Shown: positions 34,096 to 42,312 of the stretch, in pieces
Layout of the letters: every line of letters begins with the position of its first letter
Numbering within the stretch: the stretch's first letter is position 1
Source of the DNA: an uncultured Stenotrophomonas sp.
Lineage (GTDB): Bacteria > Pseudomonadota > Gammaproteobacteria > Xanthomonadales > Xanthomonadaceae
DNA: 64,000 nt
NCBI GenBank assembly: GCA_900078405.1
Contig: FLTS01000001.1
Coordinates: 3,118,001-3,182,000 of the forward strand
Direction of reading: 5' to 3'
The notes under the pieces: generated by a model
The model's database searches: none
Told to the model about the DNA's origin: nothing
Seen by the model: only the letters and a program-made list of their open reading frames with translations
Made by a program: the position numbers and the translations under genes

Positions 34096-34281
34096 ACGTC
34101 TTCAGGGCGGGGTGCGATTCCCCACCGGCGGTAGGTGCGGTCTTTCCGATGGAATGGACGCACGAGCCCGCGAGCGCCGAGGCTGACGGGGTTGCGCATC
34201 ACGATGCGCGCTCCGGTTGGCCGAGGGTCAGCAGATCCGGTCCGATGCCGGAGCCGACGGTATAGTCCGGATGAAAGAAGA
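34096..34281 (+). ncRNA. FMN riboswitch aptamer (RFN element)
   Basis: Binds flavin mononucleotide in the nascent RNA and shuts down the riboflavin genes downstream. The conserved blocks occur in order: AGGGCGGGGTGCGATTCCCC (34104 on), ACCGGCGGTA, AGCCCGCGAGCG, GGTCAGCAGATCCGGT, CCGGAGCCGACGG and AGTCCGGATGAAAGAAGA. The outer helix P1 pairs ACGTCTTC at 34096 with the GAAGA tail. The variable stem-loop around 34190-34225 is longer than usual. The final block is repeated 58 bases later (see next entry). It controls riboflavin synthase and ribBA, but not ribD, which lies upstream. Confidence 0.95.
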
Positions 34282-34394
34282 TGTGCCTGCCCTGAAGACG
34301 TACTGCTATGGCCGACGGTCATAGTCCGGATGAAAGAAGACGGCCCGCGTGCGGCTCACGCCGTGCGTGCGGCTGCATGCCTTGCGGCGTTTTT
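34282..34394 (+). promoter_or_regulatory. FMN riboswitch expression platform with second 3' tail and attenuator
   Basis: Three parts are visible. First, CCCTGAAGACGT at 34290-34301 is perfectly complementary to the 5' strand of P1 (34096-34107), the usual anti-P1 element. Second, 34311-34340 repeats the aptamer tail at 34253-34281 with one extra C. Third, a hairpin from ACGCCG (34358) to CGGCGT (34390), with an inner CGTGC/GCATG stem, is followed by TTTT, an intrinsic attenuator 24 bases before the start codon. Confidence 0.7.
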
Positions 34395-34418
34395 CGCTCA
34401 CTACTGCGGAGAACGTAC

Positions 34419-35051
34419 TTGTTTACCGGAATCATCGAAGGCGTCGGCCAACTGGCCGCGCGCGAACCCCTCGGCGGCGATGCCCGCTTCACCTTCCATG
34501 TCGGCAGCCTGCCGTTCGATGACGTGCGGCTCGGCGAGAGCATCGCGGTCAACGGCGTGTGCCTGACCGTGGTCGCCTCCGATGGCAACAGTTTCCATGC
34601 CGATGCCTCCACCGAAACGCTGGGCCTGACCACGCTGGGCGAACTGCCCATCGGTGCGGCGATCAACCTCGAACGCGCGATGCGCCCGAGCGACCGCCTC
34701 GGCGGGCACCTGGTCAGCGGCCACGTCGATGGCATCGGCAAGGTGCTGGCCATCCATGACGATGCCCGCGCGCAGCGCTGGCGCTTCGCCGCGCCGCAAG
34801 CGCTGCTGAAATACATCGCGAAGAAGGGTTCGGTCTGCGTCGACGGCGTCAGCCTGACCGTCAACGAAGCCGATGGCGAGGGCTTCGAGGTGGCGCTGAT
34901 CCCGCACACCGTCGCCCATACCCGCTTCGCCCACACCGGCGTCGGTGACGCCGTCAACCTCGAAATCGATCTGGTGGCGCGCTACGTGGAAAAACTCATC
35001 GGAATGCCGGCCAACGGCCGGCATCTACCCGGCCAAGGAGCCAACGCATGA
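34419..35051 (+). CDS. ribC: Riboflavin synthase alpha chain
   Basis: Last step of riboflavin synthesis: dismutation of two 6,7-dimethyl-8-ribityllumazines. The gene is also called ribE in several species. The 210-residue product has the duplicated lumazine-binding domains, with FTGIIEGVGQL and IAVNGVCLTVV in the first half and VSGHVDGIGKV and VCVDGVSLTVNEADG in the second. Homologues begin with MFTGIIE; here the start codon is TTG at 34419, with GGAG seven bases upstream. An upstream in-frame start would lie inside the riboswitch platform. The stop overlaps the ribBA start (ATGA). Confidence 0.93.
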   Translation: MFTGIIEGVGQLAAREPLGGDARFTFHVGSLPFDDVRLGESIAVNGVCLTVVASDGNSFHADASTETLGLTTLGELPIGAAINLERAMRPSDRLGGHLVSGHVDGIGKVLAIHDDARAQRWRFAAPQALLKYIAKKGSVCVDGVSLTVNEADGEGFEVALIPHTVAHTRFAHTGVGDAVNLEIDLVARYVEKLIGMPANGRHLPGQGANA

Positions 35052-36148
35052 ACTTCGCCCCCGTCCCCGAACTACTGGAAGAAATCCGTGCCGGCCGCAT
35101 GGTGGTGATCGTCGATGACGAGGACCGCGAGAACGAAGGCGACCTGATCATGGCCGCCGAGCTGGTCAAGCCGAGCGACATCAACTTCATGGTCACCCAC
35201 GGCCGCGGCCTGGTGTGCCTGCCGCTGACCCCTGCGCGCGCCGCCGACCTGGGCCTGGCGCCGATGGTGCAGGCCAATACCGCGCAGTTCCAGACCAACT
35301 TCACCGTCAGCATCGAGGCCGCCGAAGGCGTGACCACGGGCATTTCCGCGCATGACCGCGCCCACACCATCCGCACCGCGGTCAAGCCCAACGCCAGGGC
35401 GTCGGACCTGCACCAGCCGGGCCACATCTTTCCGCTGATCGCCCAGCCGGGCGGCGTGCTGACCCGCGCCGGCCACACCGAGGCGGGCGTGGACCTGGCC
35501 ATGCTGGCCGGGTTGGAGCCGGCCGGCGTACTGGTGGAGATCCTCAACCCCGACGGCAGCATGGCGCGCCGCCCGGAGCTGGAGGTGTTCGCGCGCGCGC
35601 ACGGGCTGAAGATGGGCTCCATCGCCGACCTGATCGCCTACCGGCTGGCCACCGAGCACACCGTCGAGCGCGTGGACGAGCGCGAGATCGACACCGAGTT
35701 CGGCGCGTTCCGGCTGCTCACCTACCGCGACCGCATCGCCCACGATCTGCATTTCGCGCTGGTTCGCGGCACCCCGCAGCGCGACGTGCCGACGCTGGTA
35801 CGGGTGCAGGTGGAGAATCCGCTGGCCGACCTGCTGCACTGGCGCCGCGACGATTTCGGCGTGGCCGCCACCGACGCGCTGCGCGCCATCGCCGCCGAAG
35901 GGCAGGGGGTGATGGTGGTGCTGTCCGCGCCGCGCGATACCGATGCGCTGCTGGCGCGGCTGCGGCGCGAGCCGGAAGTGCGCCCGGCCGGGAAGGACAA
36001 GGACGTGGGCCAGTGGCGCCGCAACGGCGCCGGCGCGCAGATCCTGTCCGACCTCGGCCTGGGCAAGCTGCGCGTGCTCGGCACCCCGCGCCGGCAGGTG
36101 GGACTGGCCGGCTACGGGCTGGAGATCGTCGAGACCGTGCAGCCGTAA
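35048..36148 (+). CDS. ribB: 3,4-dihydroxy-2-butanone-4-phosphate synthase with degenerate GTP cyclohydrolase II-like domain
   Basis: Makes the four-carbon precursor of riboflavin from ribulose 5-phosphate. The 366-residue product has an N-terminal RibB domain with the acidic loop DDEDRENEGDL, the HGRGLVCLPL segment and GHTEAGVDLAMLAG. The C-terminal half has the RibA fold but not its chemistry. The RibA zinc-site Cys motif is absent; the corresponding region reads VRVQVENPLADLLHWRRDDFG. A RibA-like tail (QILSDLGLGKLRVL) remains. So I expect only RibB activity, and GTP cyclohydrolase II must be encoded elsewhere. ribH, often the next gene, is not here: a REP and the opposing cca follow. Confidence 0.92.
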   Translation: MNFAPVPELLEEIRAGRMVVIVDDEDRENEGDLIMAAELVKPSDINFMVTHGRGLVCLPLTPARAADLGLAPMVQANTAQFQTNFTVSIEAAEGVTTGISAHDRAHTIRTAVKPNARASDLHQPGHIFPLIAQPGGVLTRAGHTEAGVDLAMLAGLEPAGVLVEILNPDGSMARRPELEVFARAHGLKMGSIADLIAYRLATEHTVERVDEREIDTEFGAFRLLTYRDRIAHDLHFALVRGTPQRDVPTLVRVQVENPLADLLHWRRDDFGVAATDALRAIAAEGQGVMVVLSAPRDTDALLARLRREPEVRPAGKDKDVGQWRRNGAGAQILSDLGLGKLRVLGTPRRQVGLAGYGLEIVETVQP

Positions 36149-36189
36149 GTACGGGGTTTATCCCGCATCCACACCGGATTCCACGCCAC

Positions 36190-36258
36190 GTAGGTGCCGG
36201 GCTTGCCCGGCACGGGCTTCACCGGGAAAGCCCCATGCGGGGAAAGCCCCGCATCTAT
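36190..36258. repeat. Chimeric GTAG REP pair between ribB and cca
   Basis: The left arm is GTAG plus a GTGCCGGGCTTGCCCGGCAC hairpin. The linker contains ACCGGGAAAGCCCCAT, and the right arm is of the other type (ATGCGGGG/CCCCGCAT) ending CTAT. The TAG stop of cca (minus strand, 36255-36257) lies in that last tetranucleotide. A REP fragment (TACGGGGTTTATCCCGCAT) occurs just before, at 36153. Confidence 0.85.
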
Positions 36259-37496
36259 GGGGTTCTGGTGCGCGCATCGGCAATCGCCTTGATCCGCGCC
36301 TTGCGCAGTGCCTCGCCGATGGCGGGGCCCTGCAATCCGGCGGTGGCGATGTCGCGTGCGTTGATGGACAGCGTGGCGGCATGCAGGCGCAGCAGGGTCG
36401 CGCGCTGCGGGTAGTCGCTGTCCTCGAATCCGAGCCGGCCGCGCTTGTCGCACTCGCACACCAGCGCCATCTGCGCGATGCGCTCGGGACGGCGCAGGCC
36501 GTCGCAGCGCGCGATCAGCTCCAGCACGGTGGCGTCGCGCAGTTCGTCGATGCGGTGCACGTTGAGGTGCTCGCGGCACACGGCCTCGGCGAGCAGGCGG
36601 TGGTCGGCCGGGAGCTTCAGGCGTTCGCACAGCGCGGCCAATGGTTTGAGCCCGCGCTGCTCATGCATGACGTGGCGCGGCAGTTCGTCCGCCGGCGTCA
36701 ATGCCTTGCCGAGGTCGTGGGTGAGCGCGGCGAAGCCGACCAGATCGTCGCCGGGGGCCAATATCGCGGCCATGTCGCTGACCATTTCCTGATGCACGCC
36801 GGTGTCCACCTCCGGGTGGAATTCGGCGCGCTGTGGTACGCCATACAGCGCTTCCACCTCCGGCAGGATCGCACCCAGCGCCCCGGTGTCGTGCAGCGTG
36901 CGCAGGAACGCCGACGGCCGCGCCGCGCGCAGCGCCTTGCGCAGCTCCTGCCAGATGCGCTCGGGCACCAGTGCATCCAGTTCGCCGCTGGCGGCGATCT
37001 GCCGCATCAGCGCGGCGGTTTCCGGGGCGAGGGTGAAACCCAGCGGCGCGAAGCGCGCCATGAAGCGTGCCGCGCGCAGCACCCGCAGCGGGTCTTCGAC
37101 GAAGGCAGGGCCGACGTGGCGCAGCACGCGCCGCTCGATGTCGCGCACGCCGCCCCACGGATCGACCAATTCGCCGGTTGTTTCATCGCGGGCGATGGCG
37201 TTGAGGGTGAAGTCGCGGCGTTGCAGGTCTTCCTCCAGCGTCACCGATGGATCGGCATCGACCACGAAGCCGCGGTAGCCGCGCCCGCTCTTGCGCTCGG
37301 TGCGCGCCAGCGCATGTTCCTCGCCGGTATGCGGATGCAGGAATACCGGGAAGTCGCGGCCCACGGCCTTGAAGCCCTGCGCTTCCATTTCCTGCTGGGT
37401 GGCGCCGACCACCACCCAGTCGCGGTCGCCCGGGGCCAGGCCCAGCAGGGAGTCGCGGACCGCGCCGCCGACGAGATAGGTCTTCATGCGCGACAT
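36255..37496 (-). CDS. cca: CCA tRNA nucleotidyltransferase (with HD domain)
   Basis: Adds or repairs the 3' CCA of tRNA. The 413-residue product has the class II nucleotidyltransferase head ([14 protein letters not shown], then GDRDWVVVG), the [10 protein letters not shown] motif and the region [17 protein letters not shown]-terminal HD domain ([11 protein letters not shown]) links phosphatase/phosphodiesterase activity, as in E. coli. Two starts are possible: ATG at 37496 (MSRMKTYLV) or ATG at 37487 (MKTYLVGG). The latter matches the family better. The stop codon lies inside a REP. Convergent with ribB. Confidence 0.95.
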   Translation of the reverse strand: MSRMKTYLVGGAVRDSLLGLAPGDRDWVVVGATQQEMEAQGFKAVGRDFPVFLHPHTGEEHALARTERKSGRGYRGFVVDADPSVTLEEDLQRRDFTLNAIARDETTGELVDPWGGVRDIERRVLRHVGPAFVEDPLRVLRAARFMARFAPLGFTLAPETAALMRQIAASGELDALVPERIWQELRKALRAARPSAFLRTLHDTGALGAILPEVEALYGVPQRAEFHPEVDTGVHQEMVSDMAAILAPGDDLVGFAALTHDLGKALTPADELPRHVMHEQRGLKPLAALCERLKLPADHRLLAEAVCREHLNVHRIDELRDATVLELIARCDGLRRPERIAQMALVCECDKRGRLGFEDSDYPQRATLLRLHAATLSINARDIATAGLQGPAIGEALRKARIKAIADARTRTP

Positions 37497-37531
37497 GATG
37501 CGGGGAAGGGCCGTGATGGTAAAACGTACAG

Positions 37532-37590
37532 GTAGATGCGGGGCTTGCCCCGCATGGTGCTTTCCCGGTGAAGCCGCATGCCGCTTCTAC
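37532..37590. repeat. GTAG REP pair between cca and slt
   Basis: GTAG at 37532 with a GCGGGGCTTGCCCCGC hairpin. The linker contains CTTTCCCGGTGAAGCCGCAT, and a shortened inverted copy ends in CTAC at 37590. On the minus strand that CTAC is GTAG, and its TAG is the slt stop codon. The element therefore spans the gap between two minus-strand genes. Confidence 0.85.
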
Positions 37591-39530
37591 ATGGGGCAGG
37601 CAAACGCCTTGGCCGGCGCTTCGAGCCGGCCCTGCATGCGCTCGACCAGCGGCACCGCCTTGCCGTTGAGGCGCCAGTCGTAGATCACGCTGAAGGCCAG
37701 CACGCGGGCGACGTATTCGCGGGTTTCCTTGTAACTGATGGTCTCGATCCAGAAATCCGGGTCGAAGCCGGGGCGTTGCGACTGCCAGCGTGCGGTCGGG
37801 GTAGGCCCGGCGTTGTAGGCGGCGATGGTGACGTAGGGCAGGCCGCCGTACTTGTCCAGCAGCTGGCGCAGGTAGGCGCTGCCGATGGCGATGTTGGTGT
37901 CCGCATCAAACAGGCTGGCGGCGCCGCCGTAGCCGCTCAGGCCGATGGATTTTGCGACGCTGGCGCCGGTGGCCGGCAGCACCTGCATCAGCCCCATCGC
38001 GTTGGCCGACGAACGCGCATTCGGGTTGAAGATGCTTTCGGCGCGGATTTCGGCTGCCACCCACGCCGGGTCCAGCGCATTGTGCGCGGCCTCGCGGCGG
38101 ATGCCATCGCCGTGGTGCAAGGGGAAGCGCAGTGCGTACAGGCGCATTTCCTGCGCGCCTTTCAGGGTGAACACCGCGCGGTCGAACCAGCCGTTCGCGG
38201 CGGCCACCTCCACCGCCAGCCAGCGCTGGGTGTCGTCGAAGCGCGACAGGGCGTCGGCCCATTCGCGCGCGGCCCAGGCCGGGCGGTCGATCTTGAACAG
38301 CTCCAGTGCGCGTACCAGCGCCGGGTCGCGGGCCACGGCGGCGCGTGCTTGCGCGTCGTCATTTGGCGTCCACGGGCACAGCGCATAGGGCTGCTGCAGC
38401 TTGTCGGCGGCGAGGAAGCCGTGGAAGGTGGCCGCGTTGGCGACGCTGCGGTACAGCGGCAGCGCGTCGGTGGGCTTGCCGGTCTTTTCCAGCAGCCGCG
38501 CCTCGAACCAGCGCCAGCGCGAGTCGTTGCGTTGCGACGCCGGCATCTTGCGGATGGCAGCCAGTGCCGCCGGCCAGTCACCGCGCGCCATCGCCTCGCG
38601 CGTGCGCCATTCGTGCAGGCGCTCGTCGTAGGCCGATTCCGGCACCGCAGCGAGCCGTCGCGCCGAGTCGGGCAGATACGAGGCCGCCGTCCACAGTGCA
38701 ATCTGGTAGCGCACGCGTGCTTGCTGTTCGTCGCTCAGGCCCAGCGCCTGCGCGTATTGCGGCAGTTGCCGCTCGGCCGCGTCCGGGTCGGCCTTGGCGA
38801 GCTGCTCCAGGCCATCGGTGGCGATGCGGCGGCTGCGTTCGTTCTTCGGCCAGTTCAACGCGCGCGCGTCGGGGTTGCCGACGAAGACGGCGTAGTCGTT
38901 GGCCTGCGCCTGTTCGGCGGCGGGCAGGCCGCGCGCGGCGGCGCGCATCACCGCTGGCTGGCGCGAGACGGCGGCCGCGTCGATGCGTTCCCAGCGCAGC
39001 GCGGGCGGCAACCCACCGCGTTCGGCCAGCGCGGCGAACACCGGGTCGCAGGCGTCGGGCAGCGATTTTCCGCTGCCGCGCCACAGCGCCTGCACGTCGC
39101 TGGTCCACTGTGCATCGGCCCTGCCGGTGGCCAGCCGCGCGTTGAGTTCGGCACATTGCAGCGCAGGGGCGCGGCTGGGCTGCCAGTTGGCGAGCAGGGC
39201 CGGCCAGTCTTGGCGCCGCGCCAGCTCCGCCAGCCATGCGGCGCGGAAAGTTTCGGCCACCGGCTGGCCCTGACGGCGGCGCAGGAAATCGCTTGCCCGC
39301 GTCCTGTCGAGGTTGTCGATGTCGCGGCGCAGGGCACTGTATTCGAGCCAGCCGTACAACGGGTGGTCGCGCAACGTGGCCGCGGTGCCGGCGTCGAACT
39401 GGCCGCGTTCGGCGTTGTCGATGGCCATGCGCATCAGCGGGCGGCGGGCGTCCAGGTCCTGTGCGCAGGCGCCGGTGGCGGCCAGCAGCAGCGATGCCGC
39501 AAACGGCAGCAGTGGGGTGCGTCGTTTCAT
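37587..39530 (-). CDS. slt: Soluble lytic murein transglycosylase (Slt70 family)
   Basis: Periplasmic lytic transglycosylase that cleaves peptidoglycan glycan strands, forming 1,6-anhydromuramic ends. The 647-residue product starts at the ATG at 39530 with a signal peptide (PLLPFAASLLLAATGACAQ). A long alpha-helical superhelix (U and L domains) follows, then the C-terminal GH23 domain. The catalytic Glu is in EIRAESIFNPNARSSANAMG, followed by GLMQVLPATG and the YNAGP motif (TIAAYNAGP). A TTG two codons upstream is in frame but not needed. The length matches E. coli Slt70 (645). The TAG stop lies in a REP. Confidence 0.94.
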   Translation of the reverse strand: MKRRTPLLPFAASLLLAATGACAQDLDARRPLMRMAIDNAERGQFDAGTAATLRDHPLYGWLEYSALRRDIDNLDRTRASDFLRRRQGQPVAETFRAAWLAELARRQDWPALLANWQPSRAPALQCAELNARLATGRADAQWTSDVQALWRGSGKSLPDACDPVFAALAERGGLPPALRWERIDAAAVSRQPAVMRAAARGLPAAEQAQANDYAVFVGNPDARALNWPKNERSRRIATDGLEQLAKADPDAAERQLPQYAQALGLSDEQQARVRYQIALWTAASYLPDSARRLAAVPESAYDERLHEWRTREAMARGDWPAALAAIRKMPASQRNDSRWRWFEARLLEKTGKPTDALPLYRSVANAATFHGFLAADKLQQPYALCPWTPNDDAQARAAVARDPALVRALELFKIDRPAWAAREWADALSRFDDTQRWLAVEVAAANGWFDRAVFTLKGAQEMRLYALRFPLHHGDGIRREAAHNALDPAWVAAEIRAESIFNPNARSSANAMGLMQVLPATGASVAKSIGLSGYGGAASLFDADTNIAIGSAYLRQLLDKYGGLPYVTIAAYNAGPTPTARWQSQRPGFDPDFWIETISYKETREYVARVLAFSVIYDWRLNGKAVPLVERMQGRLEAPAKAFACPM

Positions 39531-39645
39531 CGGCAAAGCATAGCCGGGCCACTGTCAACGCCGCGGTACAGGCCCGACCCCGAGATGAACGGGATCGTTG
39601 CCGCTGCTGGAGCCGGAGGTTGCCTGGCGCGCCTAGAATGCGCAG

Positions 39646-40515
39646 ATGCAAACTTCCCGATTCGCACCGCTGCTGCCGGTGTTGGCGGTGCTGGGGTCGG
39701 TGACGGCGCTGGCCATCGGCACGTCCTATGCCAAGCACCTGTTCCCGCTGATCGGCGCGCAGGGCACCAGCGCGCTGCGCGTGGGCTTTTCGGCGCTGTT
39801 CCTGCTGGCGCTGTGGCGGCCGTGGCGCTGGCATGCCAGCCGTGCGGACGGCATCGCGATCCTGCGCTACGGCCTGGCACTGGGGCTGATGAACCTGCTG
39901 TTCTACATGGCCATCGACACGATTCCGTTCGGCATCGCGGTGGCCATCGAGTTCACCGGGCCGCTGGCGGTGGCGATGCTGTCCTCGCGGCGGCCGATCG
40001 ACTTCGTCTGGGTCGGGTGCGCGGTGGCCGGATTGTTGTTGCTGCTGCCGCTGGCGGGTGGGCCGGCACTGGATACGGCGGGCGTGCTGTACGCGCTGGG
40101 CGCGGCAGCATGCTGGGCGCTGTACATCGTGTTCGGCAAGCGCGCCGGGCATTTGCATGCCGGGCACAGCGTGTCGCTGGGGCTGCTGGCGGCGTCGTTG
40201 GTGGTGGTGCCGGTGGGCGTGGCCCACGCCGGCATGGCATTGCTGGAACCGCGGGTGCTGCTGGCCGGGGCGGTGGTGGCGGTGGTGTCCAGCGCGATCC
40301 CGATATCGCTGGAGATGATGGCGCTCAAGCGCCTGCCCAGGGAGACCTTCGGCATCCTGATCAGCATGGAGCCGGCGGTGACGGCGCTGTGGGCATTGCT
40401 GCTGCTGCACGAGCGGCTCGGCAGCCTGCAATGGCTGGCAATCGGCTGCACGGTGCTGGCTTCGGCGGGCAGCACGCTCACCGCGCGGCGGTCGAAGGCG
40501 GCGGCTGCCGCGTGA
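39646..40515 (+). CDS. rhtA: EamA-family exporter, RhtA-like (threonine/homoserine efflux)
   Basis: Inner-membrane drug/metabolite transporter of 289 residues with ten predicted membrane segments in two EamA repeats. It is very close to E. coli RhtA in its signature segments: SYAKHLFPLIGAQGTSALR, GIAVAIEFTGPLAVAMLSSR, RPIDFVWVG and ISLEMMALKRLPRETFGILI. RhtA exports threonine and homoserine, so amino acid efflux is the likely job, inferred from similarity. It diverges from slt and converges with the EEP gene. The C-terminus is short and basic/Ala-rich. Confidence 0.85.
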   Translation: MQTSRFAPLLPVLAVLGSVTALAIGTSYAKHLFPLIGAQGTSALRVGFSALFLLALWRPWRWHASRADGIAILRYGLALGLMNLLFYMAIDTIPFGIAVAIEFTGPLAVAMLSSRRPIDFVWVGCAVAGLLLLLPLAGGPALDTAGVLYALGAAACWALYIVFGKRAGHLHAGHSVSLGLLAASLVVVPVGVAHAGMALLEPRVLLAGAVVAVVSSAIPISLEMMALKRLPRETFGILISMEPAVTALWALLLLHERLGSLQWLAIGCTVLASAGSTLTARRSKAAAAA

Positions 40516-40554
40516 CTGGCAGCGCGCAGCGATGGCGCGTACCGGTAACTACCG

Positions 40555-41319
40555 TCAGCGCAGTGCGTTGGCTGGCACGTCGATCGACATTGCCACTGCC
40601 AGATGGTCGGAAAAGGCGGCTGGTACGGCTTCCACCGAGCGCTGGTGCAGATTGCTGCTGACCAGGATGTGGTCGATGGCCCGGTCCGGGCGCCAACTGG
40701 GGAAGGTCGGCACGAGGCAGCCTGGCGGCTGCAGCCGGGTCTTGCGGTACAGCACCTGCATTTCCGGGCGCTCGGCCTTGCAGTTGAAGTCGCCCATCAG
40801 CACCGCGTTGGGGTGGTCGGTCAACAGGTCGGCGATGAAGTCCAGTTGCGACAGCCGCGAGCCGACGCCCAGCGACAGGTGCGCCACCGCCACGGTCAGG
40901 CCTTTGCGGTCATCGCCGAAGCGTGCCAGCAACACGCCGCGCCCACCGATGCGGCCGGGCAGGGCGTGGTCCTGCACTTCCACCGGTTCCAGCCGGCTGA
41001 GCAGGCCATTGGCGCTGGAGGCCACGCCGCCCATGCGCCGGTTGGGCTGGTGGCTCCAGTAGTTGAAGCCGGCGCGCTCGGCCAGGTAGTGGGTCTGGTT
41101 GGTGAAACCCGAGCGCAGGCTGCCCGGGTCGGCCTCCTGCAGGCCGACGATGTCGCGGTCGCTGGCGAGCTTGGCGATGGCGTCCAGGCTGGAGCGCTTG
41201 CTGCCGGCCGGCAGCGCGTGCGACCAGCTGCGGGTCACGTAGTCGCTGTAGCGGCGTGTGCTGGAGCCGGCCTGGATGTTGGCCGTCAGCAGTCGCAGGG
41301 TTCGGGTGGGAGCGTTCAC
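40555..41319 (-). CDS. Endonuclease/exonuclease/phosphatase (EEP) family protein
   Basis: A 254-residue metal-dependent phosphoesterase of the EEP superfamily (DNase I/AP endonuclease/phosphatase fold). The motifs are LLTANIQAG, DIVGLQEAD (metal-binding Glu), VAHLSLG, VLMGDFNCKAE, DRAIDHILVS and the final SDHLAVAMSI. There is no signal peptide, so it acts in the cytoplasm. The substrate is unknown: nucleic acid, phospholipid or phosphoinositide-like substrates are all possible. The start codon is GTG at 41319, since no in-frame ATG lies upstream. It is the last gene of a minus-strand run: cytochrome c4, two dsbA genes, EEP. Confidence 0.85.
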   Translation of the reverse strand: MNAPTRTLRLLTANIQAGSSTRRYSDYVTRSWSHALPAGSKRSSLDAIAKLASDRDIVGLQEADPGSLRSGFTNQTHYLAERAGFNYWSHQPNRRMGGVASSANGLLSRLEPVEVQDHALPGRIGGRGVLLARFGDDRKGLTVAVAHLSLGVGSRLSQLDFIADLLTDHPNAVLMGDFNCKAERPEMQVLYRKTRLQPPGCLVPTFPSWRPDRAIDHILVSSNLHQRSVEAVPAAFSDHLAVAMSIDVPANALR

Positions 41320-41366
41320 GGCATGCGGCCGGGCCTCGCGCGGGGCGGGGCCCGGGTTGGTTCTCG

Positions 41367-42203
41367 TCAGCGGGCGTTGGCGGCGCGTTCGCGGGCGATC
41401 AGGTGGTCGGCGATGCGCAGCATGTCCTCGTAGCTCTTGCCCTTGACCAGGTACTTGCCGTTGACGATCAGCGACGGGGTGCCGGTGATCTTGCTGCGCT
41501 GGATGAACTGCTTGGCGCGGTTGGCCTTGGCGACCACCGAGAAACTGCCCATCGTGTCGAGGAAGGTCTTGGCATCGACGCCATGCTTGCCGTAGAAGTT
41601 GGCGATGTCCTGCGGCGAATCGTGGCTGCCCAGCTCGCCGTTGAGCGAGTGTTCGATGTGGATGGCCGCGTACAGCGCGTCGTGGGTCTTTTCCTGCAGG
41701 CCCAGCGCCTCGGCGGCGTAGTAGGCGCGGGAATAGTCGTCCCAGTAGCTGCCGAACATGGCCGGAACGTAGACGAAATTCACGTCAGAGGGCAGGCCGG
41801 CCTTCCACGAGGCGACCATCGGCTGGAAGCGGGCGCAGGCCGGGCAGACGTAGCTGAAAACCTCGGTCACTTCGATCTTGCCGGCGGCCGGCTGGATCGG
41901 CTGACCACCTTCGATGACCACGTAGTCGGCGCCGGCTACAGGTTCGGGGCCGACCAGGCGCGCCTGTGCCGGTACCGGGACCTTGTCCTCGGCGGCAGCG
42001 GCAGCGGCTTCGCCAGCCTGCTCCGCGGCAGGGGCCGCACTTTCATCGGCCGGAGTGGCGGCCGCGTCGGCCGGTGCGGCCTCGGGGGCGGTGGCGGCCG
42101 GCGTGGCCGGTGCGGTGGTGGCGTCGGCCGAGCCGTCCTGCGGCGTGCAGGCGACCATCAGCGGCAGCAGGGCCGTCAGGACCAGGGCGAAGCGGATCTT
42201 CAT
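41367..42203 (-). CDS. Lipoprotein DsbA-family thiol:disulfide interchange protein (CPAC)
   Basis: Periplasmic thiol oxidase homologue, 278 residues. It has a lipoprotein signal (FALVLTALLPLMVAC; lipobox MVAC), then an Ala/Pro/Glu-rich tether of about 55 residues. The DsbA thioredoxin fold follows, with active site CPAC (FSYVCPACARFQP), an inserted helical domain and the cis-proline loop KITGTPSLIVNGKYLVKG. The CPxC motif is near the canonical DsbA CPHC but lacks its His. The long tether suggests the enzyme reaches out from the membrane. It is downstream of a paralogue with a different active site, separated by 109 bp. Confidence 0.9.
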   Translation of the reverse strand: MKIRFALVLTALLPLMVACTPQDGSADATTAPATPAATAPEAAPADAAATPADESAAPAAEQAGEAAAAAAEDKVPVPAQARLVGPEPVAGADYVVIEGGQPIQPAAGKIEVTEVFSYVCPACARFQPMVASWKAGLPSDVNFVYVPAMFGSYWDDYSRAYYAAEALGLQEKTHDALYAAIHIEHSLNGELGSHDSPQDIANFYGKHGVDAKTFLDTMGSFSVVAKANRAKQFIQRSKITGTPSLIVNGKYLVKGKSYEDMLRIADHLIARERAANAR

Positions 42204-42312
42204 CGGGGGATCTCCAGCGGATTCGTCGGTACGGCGGCCACCGGGCGGCGGCCGGTGCGCATGATGCCACTTTGCACCGGCCCGGCTGAACCGGTGGCGC
42301 GCGGTGGGCGGC

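Noticed and set aside
35048..36148. Calling the rib gene a functional bifunctional RibBA
   Set aside because: The GTP cyclohydrolase II zinc ligands are absent from the C-terminal half.
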